Positions 16,881 to 25,930 are shown, numbered from the stretch's first letter. The stretch: DNA of 48,793 bases from UBA6115 sp964346355 (GCA_964346355.1 CAYFUH010000011.1:1-48793); one strand, 5' to 3'. Program-made: numbers and translations. Notes: generated from the sequence alone by a model not told the origin.

Positions 16881-16889
16881 AGCATAGCA
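16881..16889 (-). promoter_or_regulatory. Possible extended -10 of the nitroreductase-rarA operon
   Basis: TGC-TATGCT on the minus strand about 50 bp before the start codon; the -35 region is poor. Confidence 0.4.
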
Positions 16890-16951
16890 GGTACGTACAT
16901 ACAACGAAACAGATGATGAACTTCATCCGCAATGACCCATCGCAACAGGAA

Positions 16952-16976
16952 GAGCCCCTATTTACATGAGGGGCTC
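16952..16976 (-). terminator. Hairpin after serS, probable terminator
   Basis: An 8-bp stem GAGCCCCT / AGGGGCTC with a 9-nt loop lies 40 nt past the serS stop. The following minus-strand sequence (TTCCTGTTG) is only moderately T-rich, so termination may be inefficient. Confidence 0.45.
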
Positions 16977-17015
16977 ATCCGTAATGAAAAGGTCCGGGAA
17001 AACCGTCCCCTCGTC

Positions 17016-18296
17016 TTACCCAATCCGTTCCTTCCCGCCCATATACGGTCTGAGGGCCTCGGGAATGCGGACGGTGCCGTCCTCGTTGAGGTTGTTTTCC
17101 AGGAAGGTGATGAGCATGCGGGGGGGCGCTACAACGGTGTTGTTCAGGGTGTGCGGGTGGAAGCGCCTGCCGTCCTTGCCGCGGGCGCGGATGCGCAGGC
17201 GGCGGGCCTGGGCGTCGCCCAGGTTGGAGCAGGAGCAGACCTCGAAGTACTTCTGCTGACGGGGGGACCAGGCCTCCACATCGCAGGAGATGACCTTCAG
17301 ATCGGCCAAATCCCCGGTGCAGCAAGCCAGGGTGCGCACAGGGATGTCCAGGGTGCGGAAGAAATCAACGGCATTTTGCCAGAGCTTTTGGTACCAGTCC
17401 ATGCTGTCCTCAGGTTTGCAAAGGACGACCATCTCCTGTTTTTCAAACTGGTGCACGCGGTAGACGCCCCGCTCCTCAATGCCGTGGGCGCCTACTTCCT
17501 TTCGGAAGCACGGGGAATAGCTGGTAAGCGCCTGGGGCAGGTCGTCTTCTGAGAGCATGGTGTCGATGAACTTGCCGATCATGGAGTGCTCGGACGTGCC
17601 GATGAGGTACAGGTCCTCGCCCTCGATTTTGTACATCATGTTTTCCATCTCAGCAAAACTCATCACGCCGGTGACGACCTCCGAGCGGATCATGTAGGGC
17701 GGGATGCAGTAGATAAAGCCGCGGTCGATCATAAAATCGCGCGCGTAAGCTAAAATGGCAGAGTGCAGCCGGGCGACATCGCCCAGCAGGTAGTAAAACC
17801 CGCTGCCGGAGGTCTTTCTGGCGGCGTCCAGATCAAGGCCGTTCAGGCGCTCCATGATGTCCACGTGGTAGGGGATTTCATAAGCGGGCACAAGCGGCTC
17901 GCCAAAGCGCTCCATCTCCACGTTTTCCTGGTCATCCTTCCCAAGGGGCACGGAGGGGTCCATGATCTGCGGGATTTGCATCATGATGTCCTTCAATTGC
18001 GCCTGGTAGTCAGCCTCCTGCGATTCCAGGGTGATGAGCTGCTGCGCGATGTCGGCGACGTCCTGCTTGACGCGCTCGGCCTCGTCTTTTAGGCCTTTTT
18101 GAAGCAGGCCGCCAATCTGCTTGGAGAGGGTGTTGCGCTGGGCGCGCAATTCATCCGCTTGAACGATGGCGGCGCGGTTTTTCCTGTCCAGCTCAATGGC
18201 TTCGTCCACCAGGGGCAGGCGGTGGTCCTGAAACTTTCGGCGGATGTTCTCCCGCACCAGGTCCGGGTTGGTCCGAATGAGATTGATGTCAATCAT
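17016..18296 (-). CDS. serS: Seryl-tRNA synthetase
   Basis: 426 residues, the normal length. It charges tRNA-Ser (and tRNA-Sec where present). Residues 1-110 form the tRNA-binding coiled coil (MIDINLIRTNPDLVRENIRR followed by long charged helices). The class II core holds the TSEHSMIGKFID region that contacts serine, motif 2 (CFRKEVG, GVYRVHQFEKQEM) and motif 3 (IPEALRPYMGG). The ATG at 18296 follows AAAGGAAGT. It is expressed behind a T-box leader with a serine specifier codon. Confidence 0.97.
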   Translation of the reverse strand: MIDINLIRTNPDLVRENIRRKFQDHRLPLVDEAIELDRKNRAAIVQADELRAQRNTLSKQIGGLLQKGLKDEAERVKQDVADIAQQLITLESQEADYQAQLKDIMMQIPQIMDPSVPLGKDDQENVEMERFGEPLVPAYEIPYHVDIMERLNGLDLDAARKTSGSGFYYLLGDVARLHSAILAYARDFMIDRGFIYCIPPYMIRSEVVTGVMSFAEMENMMYKIEGEDLYLIGTSEHSMIGKFIDTMLSEDDLPQALTSYSPCFRKEVGAHGIEERGVYRVHQFEKQEMVVLCKPEDSMDWYQKLWQNAVDFFRTLDIPVRTLACCTGDLADLKVISCDVEAWSPRQQKYFEVCSCSNLGDAQARRLRIRARGKDGRRFHPHTLNNTVVAPPRMLITFLENNLNEDGTVRIPEALRPYMGGKERIG

Positions 18297-18320
18297 GCTA
18301 AGACTTCCTTTCGTGTCGAT

Positions 18321-18537
18321 AAAATAAAAGCGGAGCCCTCATCCCTTGGGACGGAAGGCTCCGCGTTGCCACCCAAATTACCGTTTCCGGTCTGCTCTGT
18401 GCGCTGTAGGGGGCGCACCCCGGCTGCTCCTCGCAGCCCGCTCCCGGGTGGAAAGGTGGGGTTTAGCCGCTGCCTCGCACCCTCCGGCAGCTCTCTTAGG
18501 CCATGGTCCACGTCTTCCCGTTCATCGCGACAGGTGG
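18321..18537 (-). promoter_or_regulatory. T-box riboswitch controlling serS
   Basis: On the minus strand: stem I with AGAGAG and GGTGCGAGG-type distal elements; a specifier bulge between CCAC and CCCG with TCC (18452-18450) followed by A, a serine codon; the T-box TGGGTGGCAACGCGG (18375-18361) whose TGGC (18371-18368) pairs with the GCCA end expected for tRNA-Ser; then terminator stem GCGGAGCC / GGCTCCGC and TTTTATTTT (to 18321). Uncharged tRNA-Ser should favour the antiterminator and raise serS expression. Confidence 0.95.
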
Positions 18538-18566
18538 ATTATAGCATGATGGGGCGCGCCCGGCAA
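18538..18566 (-). promoter_or_regulatory. Promoter of the serS T-box transcript
   Basis: TTGCCG (18561-18566), 17-bp spacer and TATAAT (18538-18543) preceded by TGC, an extended -10, on the minus strand. Start would fall near 18531, at the 5' edge of stem I. Confidence 0.75.
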
Positions 18567-18576
18567 GGTGGGCTGA

Positions 18577-19629
18577 TCAATACTCGTTTCCGTCCCCATT
18601 GCCCTCAGAATCCGGCTGCTGGTCCTCCGGCACAAAGCCGCGCAGGAGTTTCGCCATCATGAAGCCGGTTTTGCCGTCCACCCACACACGCCGCCAATAC
18701 GTGCTGCCGCCGGTGACGATGACGCGGGTGCCGTTTGTGTACAGGCCCAGGGACTCGCTTTTGGTGCTGCCCTTGGCGCGCAGGTGCGCCCCTTGACCGT
18801 CGGGGTTGTCAATGACCGTTTCCATGCCCTCAGGCTCGGGCATGAACACGGCGGGGTCCAAATCGGCATAGACGGGCTGCGGGGAGAGGGCGGAGGCCTG
18901 CATGAAGCCAAGCTTGCCGTCCTCCAGCATCACGTGGGCAAACTCCTCCGTGACGCCCAGCACAGTGACGCTGCCGCCATTTTGTACGGAGCCGATTTTA
19001 TCGGACTTGAAGCTCTGCTCTGCGCGCAGGGTAAGGCCATTGTACTTGGGGTGCGCAACGGTGGGATGCGGCAGGGCGGGGGGCACGCTGCCATACGGCG
19101 CATCAAGCAACAGCAGCGCGCGGGGCATGAAGCCCTCCAGGGTGCCGATGCGCACCTGCACATAGTCCCTGTGGGTGTTGTCGATCACCTGCACGGTGAC
19201 ACCGTTGTAGTACTTGCCATGGGTCTTGGCTTTCACGCTGGCCTTTTGATACAAGGGGACACGGGCTAAATAATCCGGGCTGCTGATGATGCCATAGGAG
19301 GGCGCGTCATCCTCCGTCTTTGGGCGCAGCACGCCTGCGCTCACCCAGCCTGTGGTGGGGACGCCGGCCAGGTTCAGGTAGAGGATTTGCTGATACCCGC
19401 CCTGCTCCCCCAGCACCTGGCAGGCCATGCCGGTAGGCAGGACGGCAGTTGCATCATCCGCTGCGTTTGCGGTGTCAAAAACCGGCAAATCCGCGCCGGG
19501 GTTGATGTACAGCACAGGGGTTTCCTGCTGCACCTGTGTTTGCGCAAAAACGGGGAGTGAAAAGGACAAAGCCATCAAAAGGGCCATCATAAGGGCCAGT
19601 AACCGGGGTTTTTTGCTCAATCGGATCAT
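18577..19629 (-). CDS. Secreted SH3-like repeat protein
   Basis: 350 residues from ATG 19629, preceded by a perfect AGGAGGT. A signal peptide (KKPRLLALMMALLMALSF, cleavage after VFA) lacks a lipobox. At least three bacterial SH3-like modules follow, each with a GWV/GFM-type turn: about 60-110 (TTGWVSAGVL), 150-195 (EGFMPRALLL), 205-270 (LTLRAEQSFKSDKIG, LGFMQASAL) and 280-335 (AHLRAKGSTKSESLG, TGFMMAKLL). Such domains bind peptidoglycan or proteins at the wall. The acidic tail ends GNGDGNEY. No enzymatic domain is present, so it is probably a wall-bound scaffold or sensor. Confidence 0.85.
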   Translation of the reverse strand: MIRLSKKPRLLALMMALLMALSFSLPVFAQTQVQQETPVLYINPGADLPVFDTANAADDATAVLPTGMACQVLGEQGGYQQILYLNLAGVPTTGWVSAGVLRPKTEDDAPSYGIISSPDYLARVPLYQKASVKAKTHGKYYNGVTVQVIDNTHRDYVQVRIGTLEGFMPRALLLLDAPYGSVPPALPHPTVAHPKYNGLTLRAEQSFKSDKIGSVQNGGSVTVLGVTEEFAHVMLEDGKLGFMQASALSPQPVYADLDPAVFMPEPEGMETVIDNPDGQGAHLRAKGSTKSESLGLYTNGTRVIVTGGSTYWRRVWVDGKTGFMMAKLLRGFVPEDQQPDSEGNGDGNEY

Positions 19630-19731
19630 GTTACCTCCTGCCCGCAATCGCGGGCTGTTTGAACGAAATGCGGGGAATCCATCTATCAAACGCGTGACAG
19701 GGCTGCCTTCTTGCATCCAGTGTAAGCAGCA

Positions 19732-19754
19732 GGGGGAAGGCCCAGCCTTCCCCC
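19732..19754 (-). terminator. Hairpin between glsB-type gene and SH3 gene
   Basis: A 9-bp stem GGGGGAAGG / CCTTCCCCC with a 5-nt loop lies 34 nt past the stop of the small membrane protein. The T-run is weak (TGCTGCTT), so this may be an inefficient terminator or an mRNA-stabilising end. Confidence 0.45.
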
Positions 19755-19788
19755 ATGATACTGCAGATTGGGTGATGATGGCACTTCC

Positions 19789-20043
19789 TCAGCGCCGCCG
19801 CCTTGACCCCCGAAACACCAGCAGGAACAGCACCGAGCCGCCCACTGCCACCAGGAAGGACCACAGGTTGAAGCCGTCCACCCCGGTTTTGCCAATCAGG
19901 CTCATGATAAAGCCGCCGATCACGGCGCCCAGGACGCCCACGATGATGTTGGCAAAGATGCCCATGCTGGCGTCATGGCCAGTAATCTTGCTGGCAATCC
20001 AGCCGGCCAGCGCACCAAAGATAATCCACGATAAAATACCCAT
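19789..20043 (-). CDS. GlsB/YeaQ/YmgE family small membrane protein
   Basis: 84 residues with three hydrophobic helices and the family glycine pattern: IIFGALAGWIASKITG, then IIVGVLGAVIGGFIMSLIG, and a last helix ending in RGSRRRR. These transglycosylase-associated proteins are stress-linked in several Gram-positive bacteria, but their activity is unknown. A ribosome site AAAGGAG precedes ATG 20043. A lone TATAAT (20117-20122) overlaps the stop of the MFS gene upstream and may be its -10, without an evident -35. Confidence 0.92.
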   Translation of the reverse strand: MGILSWIIFGALAGWIASKITGHDASMGIFANIIVGVLGAVIGGFIMSLIGKTGVDGFNLWSFLVAVGGSVLFLLVFRGSRRRR

Positions 20044-20117
20044 GTTTTCTCCTTTTTCTTCAATCGGTAAAGCAGGTTCTTGTTCTTTTCACAGGAACAT
20101 CAGCCCCTGCAAGGAGA

Positions 20118-21251
20118 TTATACCCGGTCTGCCTTGAAACTCAGCAGCATCACCAGCGCTGCCAGGGTTGCTGTCAGCAAAAAGGTGGCGGTGAGGTTGC
20201 CGGGCAGGGTGCCGATGAGGGAAGGGAAAACGGTGATCCCGCCCATGGTGGCGATCATCATCATGCCAATCGCCGAGCCGCTGCGCTCCGGGAAGAGCTG
20301 GGTCGCCAGCACCACCAGCATGGGCCAGGTGGGCCCGCAGCCAAAGCCGTACAGGACAACGCCAACCACGCGCAGCCAGGTGACGGGCGAAACCACCATG
20401 ATCAGGATGCCGGTCGCCGCGATGGCCGCGAACACGCGGATGCTGATGACTTCCTTGCCGGTCAGGGAAGCGCCGATTAAGCGCGCCACAATCATGGAAC
20501 CCCAAAACAGGGAGATCATGAGGGCGCCCATGGTCTCGCTCTCGCCGCTTTGGATGAAGAGCAGTTTGGTGTAGGTGGCCGCAACGGATTCATAGCCCAG
20601 GTAGAAGAACATCATCAGCGCCAGCACCACCATGCGGCGGTCCTTCATCACCTCAAACATGGAAAAGGGCGAGTGCCCCTTCACCCCTTTGGTTATCTTA
20701 GGGTGCTTGGCGGTGAGGGTGATGAGCGCTACGAACACCGCCGCGATGATGGCGCTGTACAGGAAGACCTGGTGGTGGGAACCGCTGAGCTGCACGATGG
20801 CGATGGCCAGCAGGGGGCCCAAAATGGCGCCAAGGCCAAAGCCGGAGTGGGCGATGTTGACCCATTTGGAGGCCTGCTCCGGGTTTTCATCACTCAAGAC
20901 CGCGCTGGCCATGCCCTCCGCCGGGCCAAAGCCCACGCCAAACAGGAACAAGCCAATGGCGATGGGCAAAAAGGTATGGCTGATAAACATCATGGCAAAG
21001 CCCGCCGTTAAAATGGTGGTAGCGCCGATGATGACCCGGCGCTTGCCGACGTGGTCGGCCAGGCTGGAGGACAACACCAGGCTGGTTAAGGAGCCCAGCG
21101 CGTAAATGGAGATAAACAGCCCGGCGTCAGAGGCCGCGCGGCCCAGGGACAGGGCGATCCGGTCAGCCACGGTGTTGAAAATGTTGATCATCATCCCCAG
21201 CGCCGTGATAAACAGGCTAAACAGCAGGTTTTGTTGGGTTTGTCGGCTCAT
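20118..21251 (-). CDS. MFS transporter
   Basis: 377 residues and about eleven to twelve membrane helices in two halves. The A-loop after helix 2 is recognisable (ADHVGKRRVIIGA), and FGVGFGPAEGMASAVLSDENPEQASKWVN in the first half matches sugar or drug exporters of the FucP/YfkF-like group; I cannot name the substrate. The cytoplasmic link (AKHPKITKGVKGHSPFS) separates halves. The start ATG at 21251 has a weak ribosome site (GTAAG) and lies 10 nt after an 8-bp hairpin, so translation may be restrained. Confidence 0.85.
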   Translation of the reverse strand: MSRQTQQNLLFSLFITALGMMINIFNTVADRIALSLGRAASDAGLFISIYALGSLTSLVLSSSLADHVGKRRVIIGATTILTAGFAMMFISHTFLPIAIGLFLFGVGFGPAEGMASAVLSDENPEQASKWVNIAHSGFGLGAILGPLLAIAIVQLSGSHHQVFLYSAIIAAVFVALITLTAKHPKITKGVKGHSPFSMFEVMKDRRMVVLALMMFFYLGYESVAATYTKLLFIQSGESETMGALMISLFWGSMIVARLIGASLTGKEVISIRVFAAIAATGILIMVVSPVTWLRVVGVVLYGFGCGPTWPMLVVLATQLFPERSGSAIGMMMIATMGGITVFPSLIGTLPGNLTATFLLTATLAALVMLLSFKADRV

Positions 21252-21260
21252 CTTACTATG

Positions 21261-21289
21261 CAGGTTGTTTCAAAAGACAGCACAACCTG
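21261..21289 (-). promoter_or_regulatory. Inverted repeat just before the MFS start codon
   Basis: Perfect 8-bp arms CAGGTTGT (21261-21268) and ACAACCTG (21282-21289), 13-nt spacer, end 10 nt upstream of the MFS ATG. It could be an operator or an RNA hairpin near the ribosome site. Confidence 0.4.
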
Positions 21290-21362
21290 TTTCCTTTCCT
21301 GTGTTGGCGCGCGGTGGGTGTACGGATTTTGACAAATTCCATATGCCGCGCCGCGCGCTGTC

Positions 21363-21391
21363 ATCATAGCATATTCAAAGGGGAAGGGCAA
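21363..21391 (-). promoter_or_regulatory. Promoter of the MFS transporter gene
   Basis: TTGCCC (21386-21391), 17-bp spacer and TATGAT (21363-21368) preceded by TGC on the minus strand; the leader would be about 105 nt. Confidence 0.55.
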
Positions 21392-21435
21392 AATGGGAGC
21401 GCCGGTTTTTGGCATGAATTGTGCTTTATCTGTAC

Positions 21436-21480
21436 AAAAGAAAACCGGGGCAGGCGATCCTCTGCGCGCCTGCCCCGGTT
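21436..21480 (-). terminator. Rho-independent terminator after pullulanase
   Basis: A 14-bp stem AACCGGGGCAGGCG / CGCCTGCCCCGGTT (21443-21480) is followed on the minus strand by TTTTCTTTTG. It ends 17 nt after the pullulanase stop. Confidence 0.9.
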
Positions 21481-21497
21481 GGGGTTTTATAATCGGT

Positions 21498-24371
21498 TTA
21501 GTTCGCTTGAATCTTGATCACAGCCGCGGTGAGGGCGTCCAAGGTCAGGCTGATCAGCTTGCCGTCCTCCGTTTTTAGCTGCACGCCGTCTGGCATGTCA
21601 ATCGGGTCGGTGCCGGCTGCGCTGGCATCCACCAGCACGGCCAGGCCGTCTGCCGGGTAGGCTTGGTCCGATACATCCAGGCTGCGCGCCTGGCTGTCCG
21701 CGTTGGCGATGACCAGGTAGGTGTCGCCTGTGTCCTTGGACACGGCGGTGAAGGCCAGCAGCAAATCCGCCTCCTTAATATCAGGCGAGAGGACGCGGGC
21801 GATTTCCTGCTTGATATCCTCGGCATCCGCGTAGCTGAAGGCGTCCGTGCTTTTGCGCAGCGCGATGAGGCCTTTGGTATACGCCTGGGTCAGCGCGTGC
21901 GGGGCGCTCTCCTTCATGGTTTGCCAGTCAAACATGTTGACGGCATCGGACGCGTCGTAGGAATCATGGATGAAGTAGGGGTATAAAAAGGGATTGCCCG
22001 ACGCGTCCTTCATGAAGGTGGACTTGGCGGGCGCCGTCTCTACCCGGCCAATATAATCCGGGTGGCGGAACTGCTTGGTGCGGCCGTACTCCTGTCCAGC
22101 GTGCAGGAAGATGATGCCCTGGTGGGTCAAAAGCAAAGCGTTGCCCAGGCGCTGCCGGCGCAGGATCTCCTCCTGGTGGTCCACCGGGTCCTTCTTGATG
22201 GACAGCGCGATCACGTCATGCAGGGTGAGGTTGTCGTGCGCCGCGATGTACTGAACGATGTCGCCGGGGTCATCCTGGCGCACGTTGCCGGGCTGCGCCT
22301 TCACATTATCCATCAACAGGCTGATGCTGCGCTTGCCGCCGGTGATGAAGCGGGGCTGCCCCTCTGACCCAAAGCCGGACTTGAGCTCGTTGCGCACCTC
22401 ATCTGAAAACACCGCCACCGCGTCCGTCTGGTCCATCGCGTCCTGGTCGGCCGGGGTGACGCCCGTGACACCCGCGTCCCCGTTAAAGGTGCGCCATCCC
22501 TCGCCAACCCACAGTGTCTTCGGGTTGATCTGACTGACCTGCTCAAAGGCAATCTGCACCGTTTCCAGGTCCAGGTTGCCCATCATGTCAAAGCGGTAGC
22601 CGTCCACCTTGTAGGTTTGCGTCAGGTAAACCAGGGAGTCCACAATCATCCGCCTTGTCATCGCGTGCGTTGCGCCCACCTGCCCGCCGCCAAAGCTGCC
22701 CTTGGGCTTGCCGGACTTGTCCATGAAGTAGTAGTAATTGGGCTCGATGTCCTCCAGCAGCTCAATTTTGGCAGTGTGGTTGTACACCACATCCAGGATG
22801 ACGCCCATCCCCCTTTTATGGATGGCATCCACCAGTTCCTTAAACTCCTGCACGCGCACTGCCGGGTCATCCGGGTTGGTGGCGTACATGCCTGTCAGCG
22901 CGAAATAGGACTGCGGGTCATAGCCCCAGTTATAGTTTTGGTTTTCCGCGGCGTACTCCATCACCCGCGCGCGGTCATGCTCATTCACGTGGTAGTAGTT
23001 CAAAACGGGCAGCAGCTGGATGTGCGTCACGCCCAGGTCCTTCAGGTAATCCAGTTTTTCAATGAAGGCCAAAAAGGTGCCGGCGGGCGCTTTCAGCAGG
23101 CCGTCCAGCGCCGGGCTGATGGTGAAATCGCGCACATGCGCCTCATAGATGATGGCGTCCTCGCGCGTGATGAAGCCCGGGATGTCGGCAAAATCCAGCT
23201 TGGGTCCTTCGCGCTCAGGCGCGATGATCGCGGCCTTGCCCACGGTTTCGCCCTGCTGATTGGAGGAGTTCCAGGCCGCCATGGAGCGGGCGTAGGGGTC
23301 CAGCACCAGTTTTGCGCTCTCCCCCCGCTTGACGCGGAAGTGATAAAACACGCCCTTTAGGCTGTCTTGCCCCGTGTTCTCCTTGTTCAACACCACTTCC
23401 CAGATGTTCTCCGGGTTTTTAATCAGGGGGATGGCCTCCGCCAGCACCTTGTGCTGGTCCTCCGCCGAATAAAGAACCGCTTCCACCGCGTCCGCGGTAG
23501 GCGCCCACAGGCGCAGGATGGCTGTGCCGTCCTCGTTCAAGCTGGCGCCCAGGGCCCCCTTTGTGGCGAACTGCTCATCAATCTCCTGCCAGGAGAGGCC
23601 TTGCTCCTCCTCCTGCTCGGGCTGCGCCTCGGCATAGGGGTTTAAACGGATGGCGGCGTCGCCTTCGCGCATATAGATCACGCGGGTTGTGCCGTCAAGC
23701 GCCAACTTGTAGTCCTCCGTTTGCTCCCCCGTCTCCCGGTTCACAAACAAAAAGCCCACTTCCTTCGCGTCCTCTGCCAGTTCAATGTCCACATAGGCGC
23801 CCAGCGGGCCAAAGTCCTCCGTCAATTGGGTAGCGCCCACAGGCCAGCCGCCCGTTTTCTCAGACGCCGTCACCACATCGCCCCAGAACCACACGCCCAT
23901 GTCCGCATAGTCCGTGCTTTCCCGGTAAAAGCGCACGCGCACATGGTTCTGCGGAATCTGCCGTATATCCTCATAGGCAATTTCCAGCTGGTTGTTAATC
24001 CACACCTCGCGCATTCGTGGGCTGGCCAGCGGAATCATCAAATCCTCCGGCGTCAGCTTGGTGCCCGCGGCGTCAATCACCAGGGTGCCCACTTCTTTGG
24101 CGTCCGGGATGAGCGCGATGTCCAGATAGGCGCCCTTCTCATCCGCGTGCGCAAACAAGGTGCGGCCATCCGGCCAGGACCCTGTTTTCTCCGACGCTGT
24201 GACCACATCGCCCCAGAACCAGATGCCCAGGCCCTCGTACTTGTTTTCCTCGTTTTGATAGTGCACGCGCAGCAGGTCCGGCGCGTCCTCAGCCATAATC
24301 GCCAGCCCAAACAGCGGCAGCAGCAGCGCCAGGATGAGCATTATGGACAGGAATCTTCGTTGCAGTTTCAT
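21498..24371 (-). CDS. pulA: Secreted type I pullulanase with two N-terminal CBM41-like modules
   Basis: 957 residues. It hydrolyses alpha-1,6 branches in pullulan, starch or glycogen outside the cell. After a signal peptide (LSIMLILALLLPLFG, site after AMA, no lipobox) come two tandem starch-binding modules, each with GVWFWGDVVTASEKTGGWP or its near copy (about 45-120 and 150-225). A CBM48 follows, then the GH13 barrel. Pullulanase signature YNWGYDP; conserved regions DVVYNH, nucleophile Asp in GYRFDMMG, acid Glu in VGEGW, and AAHDN. A C-terminal beta domain ends the protein. No LPXTG or SLH anchor is seen. It closes the glucan uptake locus. Confidence 0.95.
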   Translation of the reverse strand: MKLQRRFLSIMLILALLLPLFGLAIMAEDAPDLLRVHYQNEENKYEGLGIWFWGDVVTASEKTGSWPDGRTLFAHADEKGAYLDIALIPDAKEVGTLVIDAAGTKLTPEDLMIPLASPRMREVWINNQLEIAYEDIRQIPQNHVRVRFYRESTDYADMGVWFWGDVVTASEKTGGWPVGATQLTEDFGPLGAYVDIELAEDAKEVGFLFVNRETGEQTEDYKLALDGTTRVIYMREGDAAIRLNPYAEAQPEQEEEQGLSWQEIDEQFATKGALGASLNEDGTAILRLWAPTADAVEAVLYSAEDQHKVLAEAIPLIKNPENIWEVVLNKENTGQDSLKGVFYHFRVKRGESAKLVLDPYARSMAAWNSSNQQGETVGKAAIIAPEREGPKLDFADIPGFITREDAIIYEAHVRDFTISPALDGLLKAPAGTFLAFIEKLDYLKDLGVTHIQLLPVLNYYHVNEHDRARVMEYAAENQNYNWGYDPQSYFALTGMYATNPDDPAVRVQEFKELVDAIHKRGMGVILDVVYNHTAKIELLEDIEPNYYYFMDKSGKPKGSFGGGQVGATHAMTRRMIVDSLVYLTQTYKVDGYRFDMMGNLDLETVQIAFEQVSQINPKTLWVGEGWRTFNGDAGVTGVTPADQDAMDQTDAVAVFSDEVRNELKSGFGSEGQPRFITGGKRSISLLMDNVKAQPGNVRQDDPGDIVQYIAAHDNLTLHDVIALSIKKDPVDHQEEILRRQRLGNALLLTHQGIIFLHAGQEYGRTKQFRHPDYIGRVETAPAKSTFMKDASGNPFLYPYFIHDSYDASDAVNMFDWQTMKESAPHALTQAYTKGLIALRKSTDAFSYADAEDIKQEIARVLSPDIKEADLLLAFTAVSKDTGDTYLVIANADSQARSLDVSDQAYPADGLAVLVDASAAGTDPIDMPDGVQLKTEDGKLISLTLDALTAAVIKIQAN

Positions 24372-24447
24372 AAAACGACCTCCCCTATTTATTGCAAATG
24401 ATCTATACAGATATATACCCTTTTTGTCTGTTTTTGATGGGGCTTGG

Positions 24448-24488
24448 ACAAAAGGAAGGGGGAGACACTTTTAATAAGCGCCTCCCCC
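24448..24488 (-). terminator. Terminator of the ABC importer-metallopeptidase operon
   Basis: A 7-bp stem GGGGGAG / CTCCCCC (24458-24488) followed on the minus strand by TTCCTTTTG, 51 nt after the metallopeptidase stop. Confidence 0.65.
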
Positions 24489-24538
24489 TGCCCCATAGCC
24501 CAACATGTTGGAATCAGTATCAGTACTTTTAAAACGGG

Positions 24539-24901
24539 TTACATATCCAGCAGCCTTTTTGCGTCCGCCATCTCCAAATCGCGGGAGCCGGCTTGGTGCT
24601 CCAGGTGGTGGGTCAGCTCGTGCTTGAGCACATCTTTGATCAATTCAAACGCGCGCGCGTCATCCTCAAGATCTGGATACACGCGCATGAAAGAGCCATA
24701 ATACAGCAGGATGCCCCGGCCCATGCCGTGGCTGACCCGGTACTCGCCCAGGATATAGGCCGGGCTGCCGGAGGCTGTGGCGCGGTTTGTTTTGCTGTGC
24801 TCCACCACGCCGATGCCCAGGTTCAAGCCCTCGAAGATCTCCGTGGGGATCTCACTTGCTGCCTCGCCCAAGAGGGCGGTAAACCGGTCAATGCTTAGCA
24901 T
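24539..24901 (-). CDS. Small zincin-like metallopeptidase family protein
   Basis: 120 residues, the size of the DUF1025/minimal zincin family. A HExxH zinc site lies near residue 93 in KDVLKHELTHHLEHQAG, and the preceding helix-turn RVYPDLEDDARAFELIKDVL matches. No secretion signal, so probably cytoplasmic; substrates are unknown. It starts 12 nt after the MalG-type permease stop with a weak ribosome site and lies before the operon terminator, so it is co-transcribed with the importer. Confidence 0.88.
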   Translation of the reverse strand: MLSIDRFTALLGEAASEIPTEIFEGLNLGIGVVEHSKTNRATASGSPAYILGEYRVSHGMGRGILLYYGSFMRVYPDLEDDARAFELIKDVLKHELTHHLEHQAGSRDLEMADAKRLLDM

Positions 24902-24913
24902 CAGACTGCCTGC

Positions 24914-25930
24914 TTAGCCTTTGATGCCCCCGCGCGCCACACCCCGGATAATCTGCTTCCTGGCAAACAGGAAGAGGATGATCATCGGCAGCACGGTCAC
25001 GGTGGAAGCGGCCATCAGCAGCTCAAAGTTGGCGCCCACCTCAGTCGTGAAGTGGTACAGGCCAAAGGGCAACGTGCGCTTCAGGTCGGACTTGATGACA
25101 AGCAGCGGCCACATGAAGCTGTTCCAGGAGGCCAGCGCGTTGAGCAGCACAATGGTGACCAGCGAGGGGCGCGCGATGGGCACCATCACCTTCCACAGGT
25201 ATTTCCAGTTGGTGCAGCCGTCCACCCGTGCGGACCAGTACAGCCCGCTTGGGATGGACTGGAAGAAGTTGCGCAGGATGTAGGTGTAGAAAATGCTGCT
25301 GGTAAAGGGGATGATGAGGGCGTACAGGGTATCGTACACGCCCAGCTTGACGATGGTCTGGAAGTTGGTGATGACCAGCATCTCAAAAGGCACCATCATC
25401 ATGGATAAAAGCAGGGAGAACAGGATCTCCCGCCCGCGGAACTCCAGCCGCGAGAAGGCGAAGGCCGCCAGGATGGTGGTGAAGGTGGTGACGCCCACAG
25501 AGCCCAGCACCGTGAGCACGGAGTTTAAGAAATAGCGTGCGAAGGGCGCTTTTTCAAAGACGATTTTGAAGTTTTCAAAGTTCGCCCAGTTCTGCGGGAA
25601 CATGGTGGGCGGGAAGTAGTTCATTTCGTTATAGGTTTTCAGCGAGGAGGACAGCATCCAAAAGAAGGGGAAGACCATCACCAGCATGCCAAACACCAGC
25701 AGCGTATAGCGGATGATGCGCGCCGCCAGCGGCCGCAGGGCATAGCTGCGATCCAGCAAAAGGGAGAGGACTAACAAGCCCGCGCCCACAAGGAAGGCCG
25801 CCAGCGCCAGCCATTTGTTTTGCAAAAACAGCAAAATGGGCAAGGCAGCCGCCATCAAGGCCCAGCTGAGGGCAAACAGCGCGCCATTTAGCGGGTAGGA
25901 TTTTTGGCTGGTCTGCGGTTGTCTAATCAT
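24914..25930 (-). CDS. Carbohydrate ABC transporter permease (MalG type)
   Basis: 338 residues, longer than the usual 270-300. Two extra hydrophobic segments come first (ALFALSWALMAAALPILLF, then ALAAFLVGAGLLVLSLLL), followed by the ordinary MalG core and EAA-type loop SARVDGCTNWKYLWKVMVP. It ends IIRGVARGGIKG, typical of MalG. Its start overlaps the MalF-type gene by 8 nt. It forms the channel of a CUT1 alpha-glucan or oligosaccharide importer with the genes at 25923, 27467 and 31178. Confidence 0.92.
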   Translation of the reverse strand: MIRQPQTSQKSYPLNGALFALSWALMAAALPILLFLQNKWLALAAFLVGAGLLVLSLLLDRSYALRPLAARIIRYTLLVFGMLVMVFPFFWMLSSSLKTYNEMNYFPPTMFPQNWANFENFKIVFEKAPFARYFLNSVLTVLGSVGVTTFTTILAAFAFSRLEFRGREILFSLLLSMMMVPFEMLVITNFQTIVKLGVYDTLYALIIPFTSSIFYTYILRNFFQSIPSGLYWSARVDGCTNWKYLWKVMVPIARPSLVTIVLLNALASWNSFMWPLLVIKSDLKRTLPFGLYHFTTEVGANFELLMAASTVTVLPMIILFLFARKQIIRGVARGGIKG

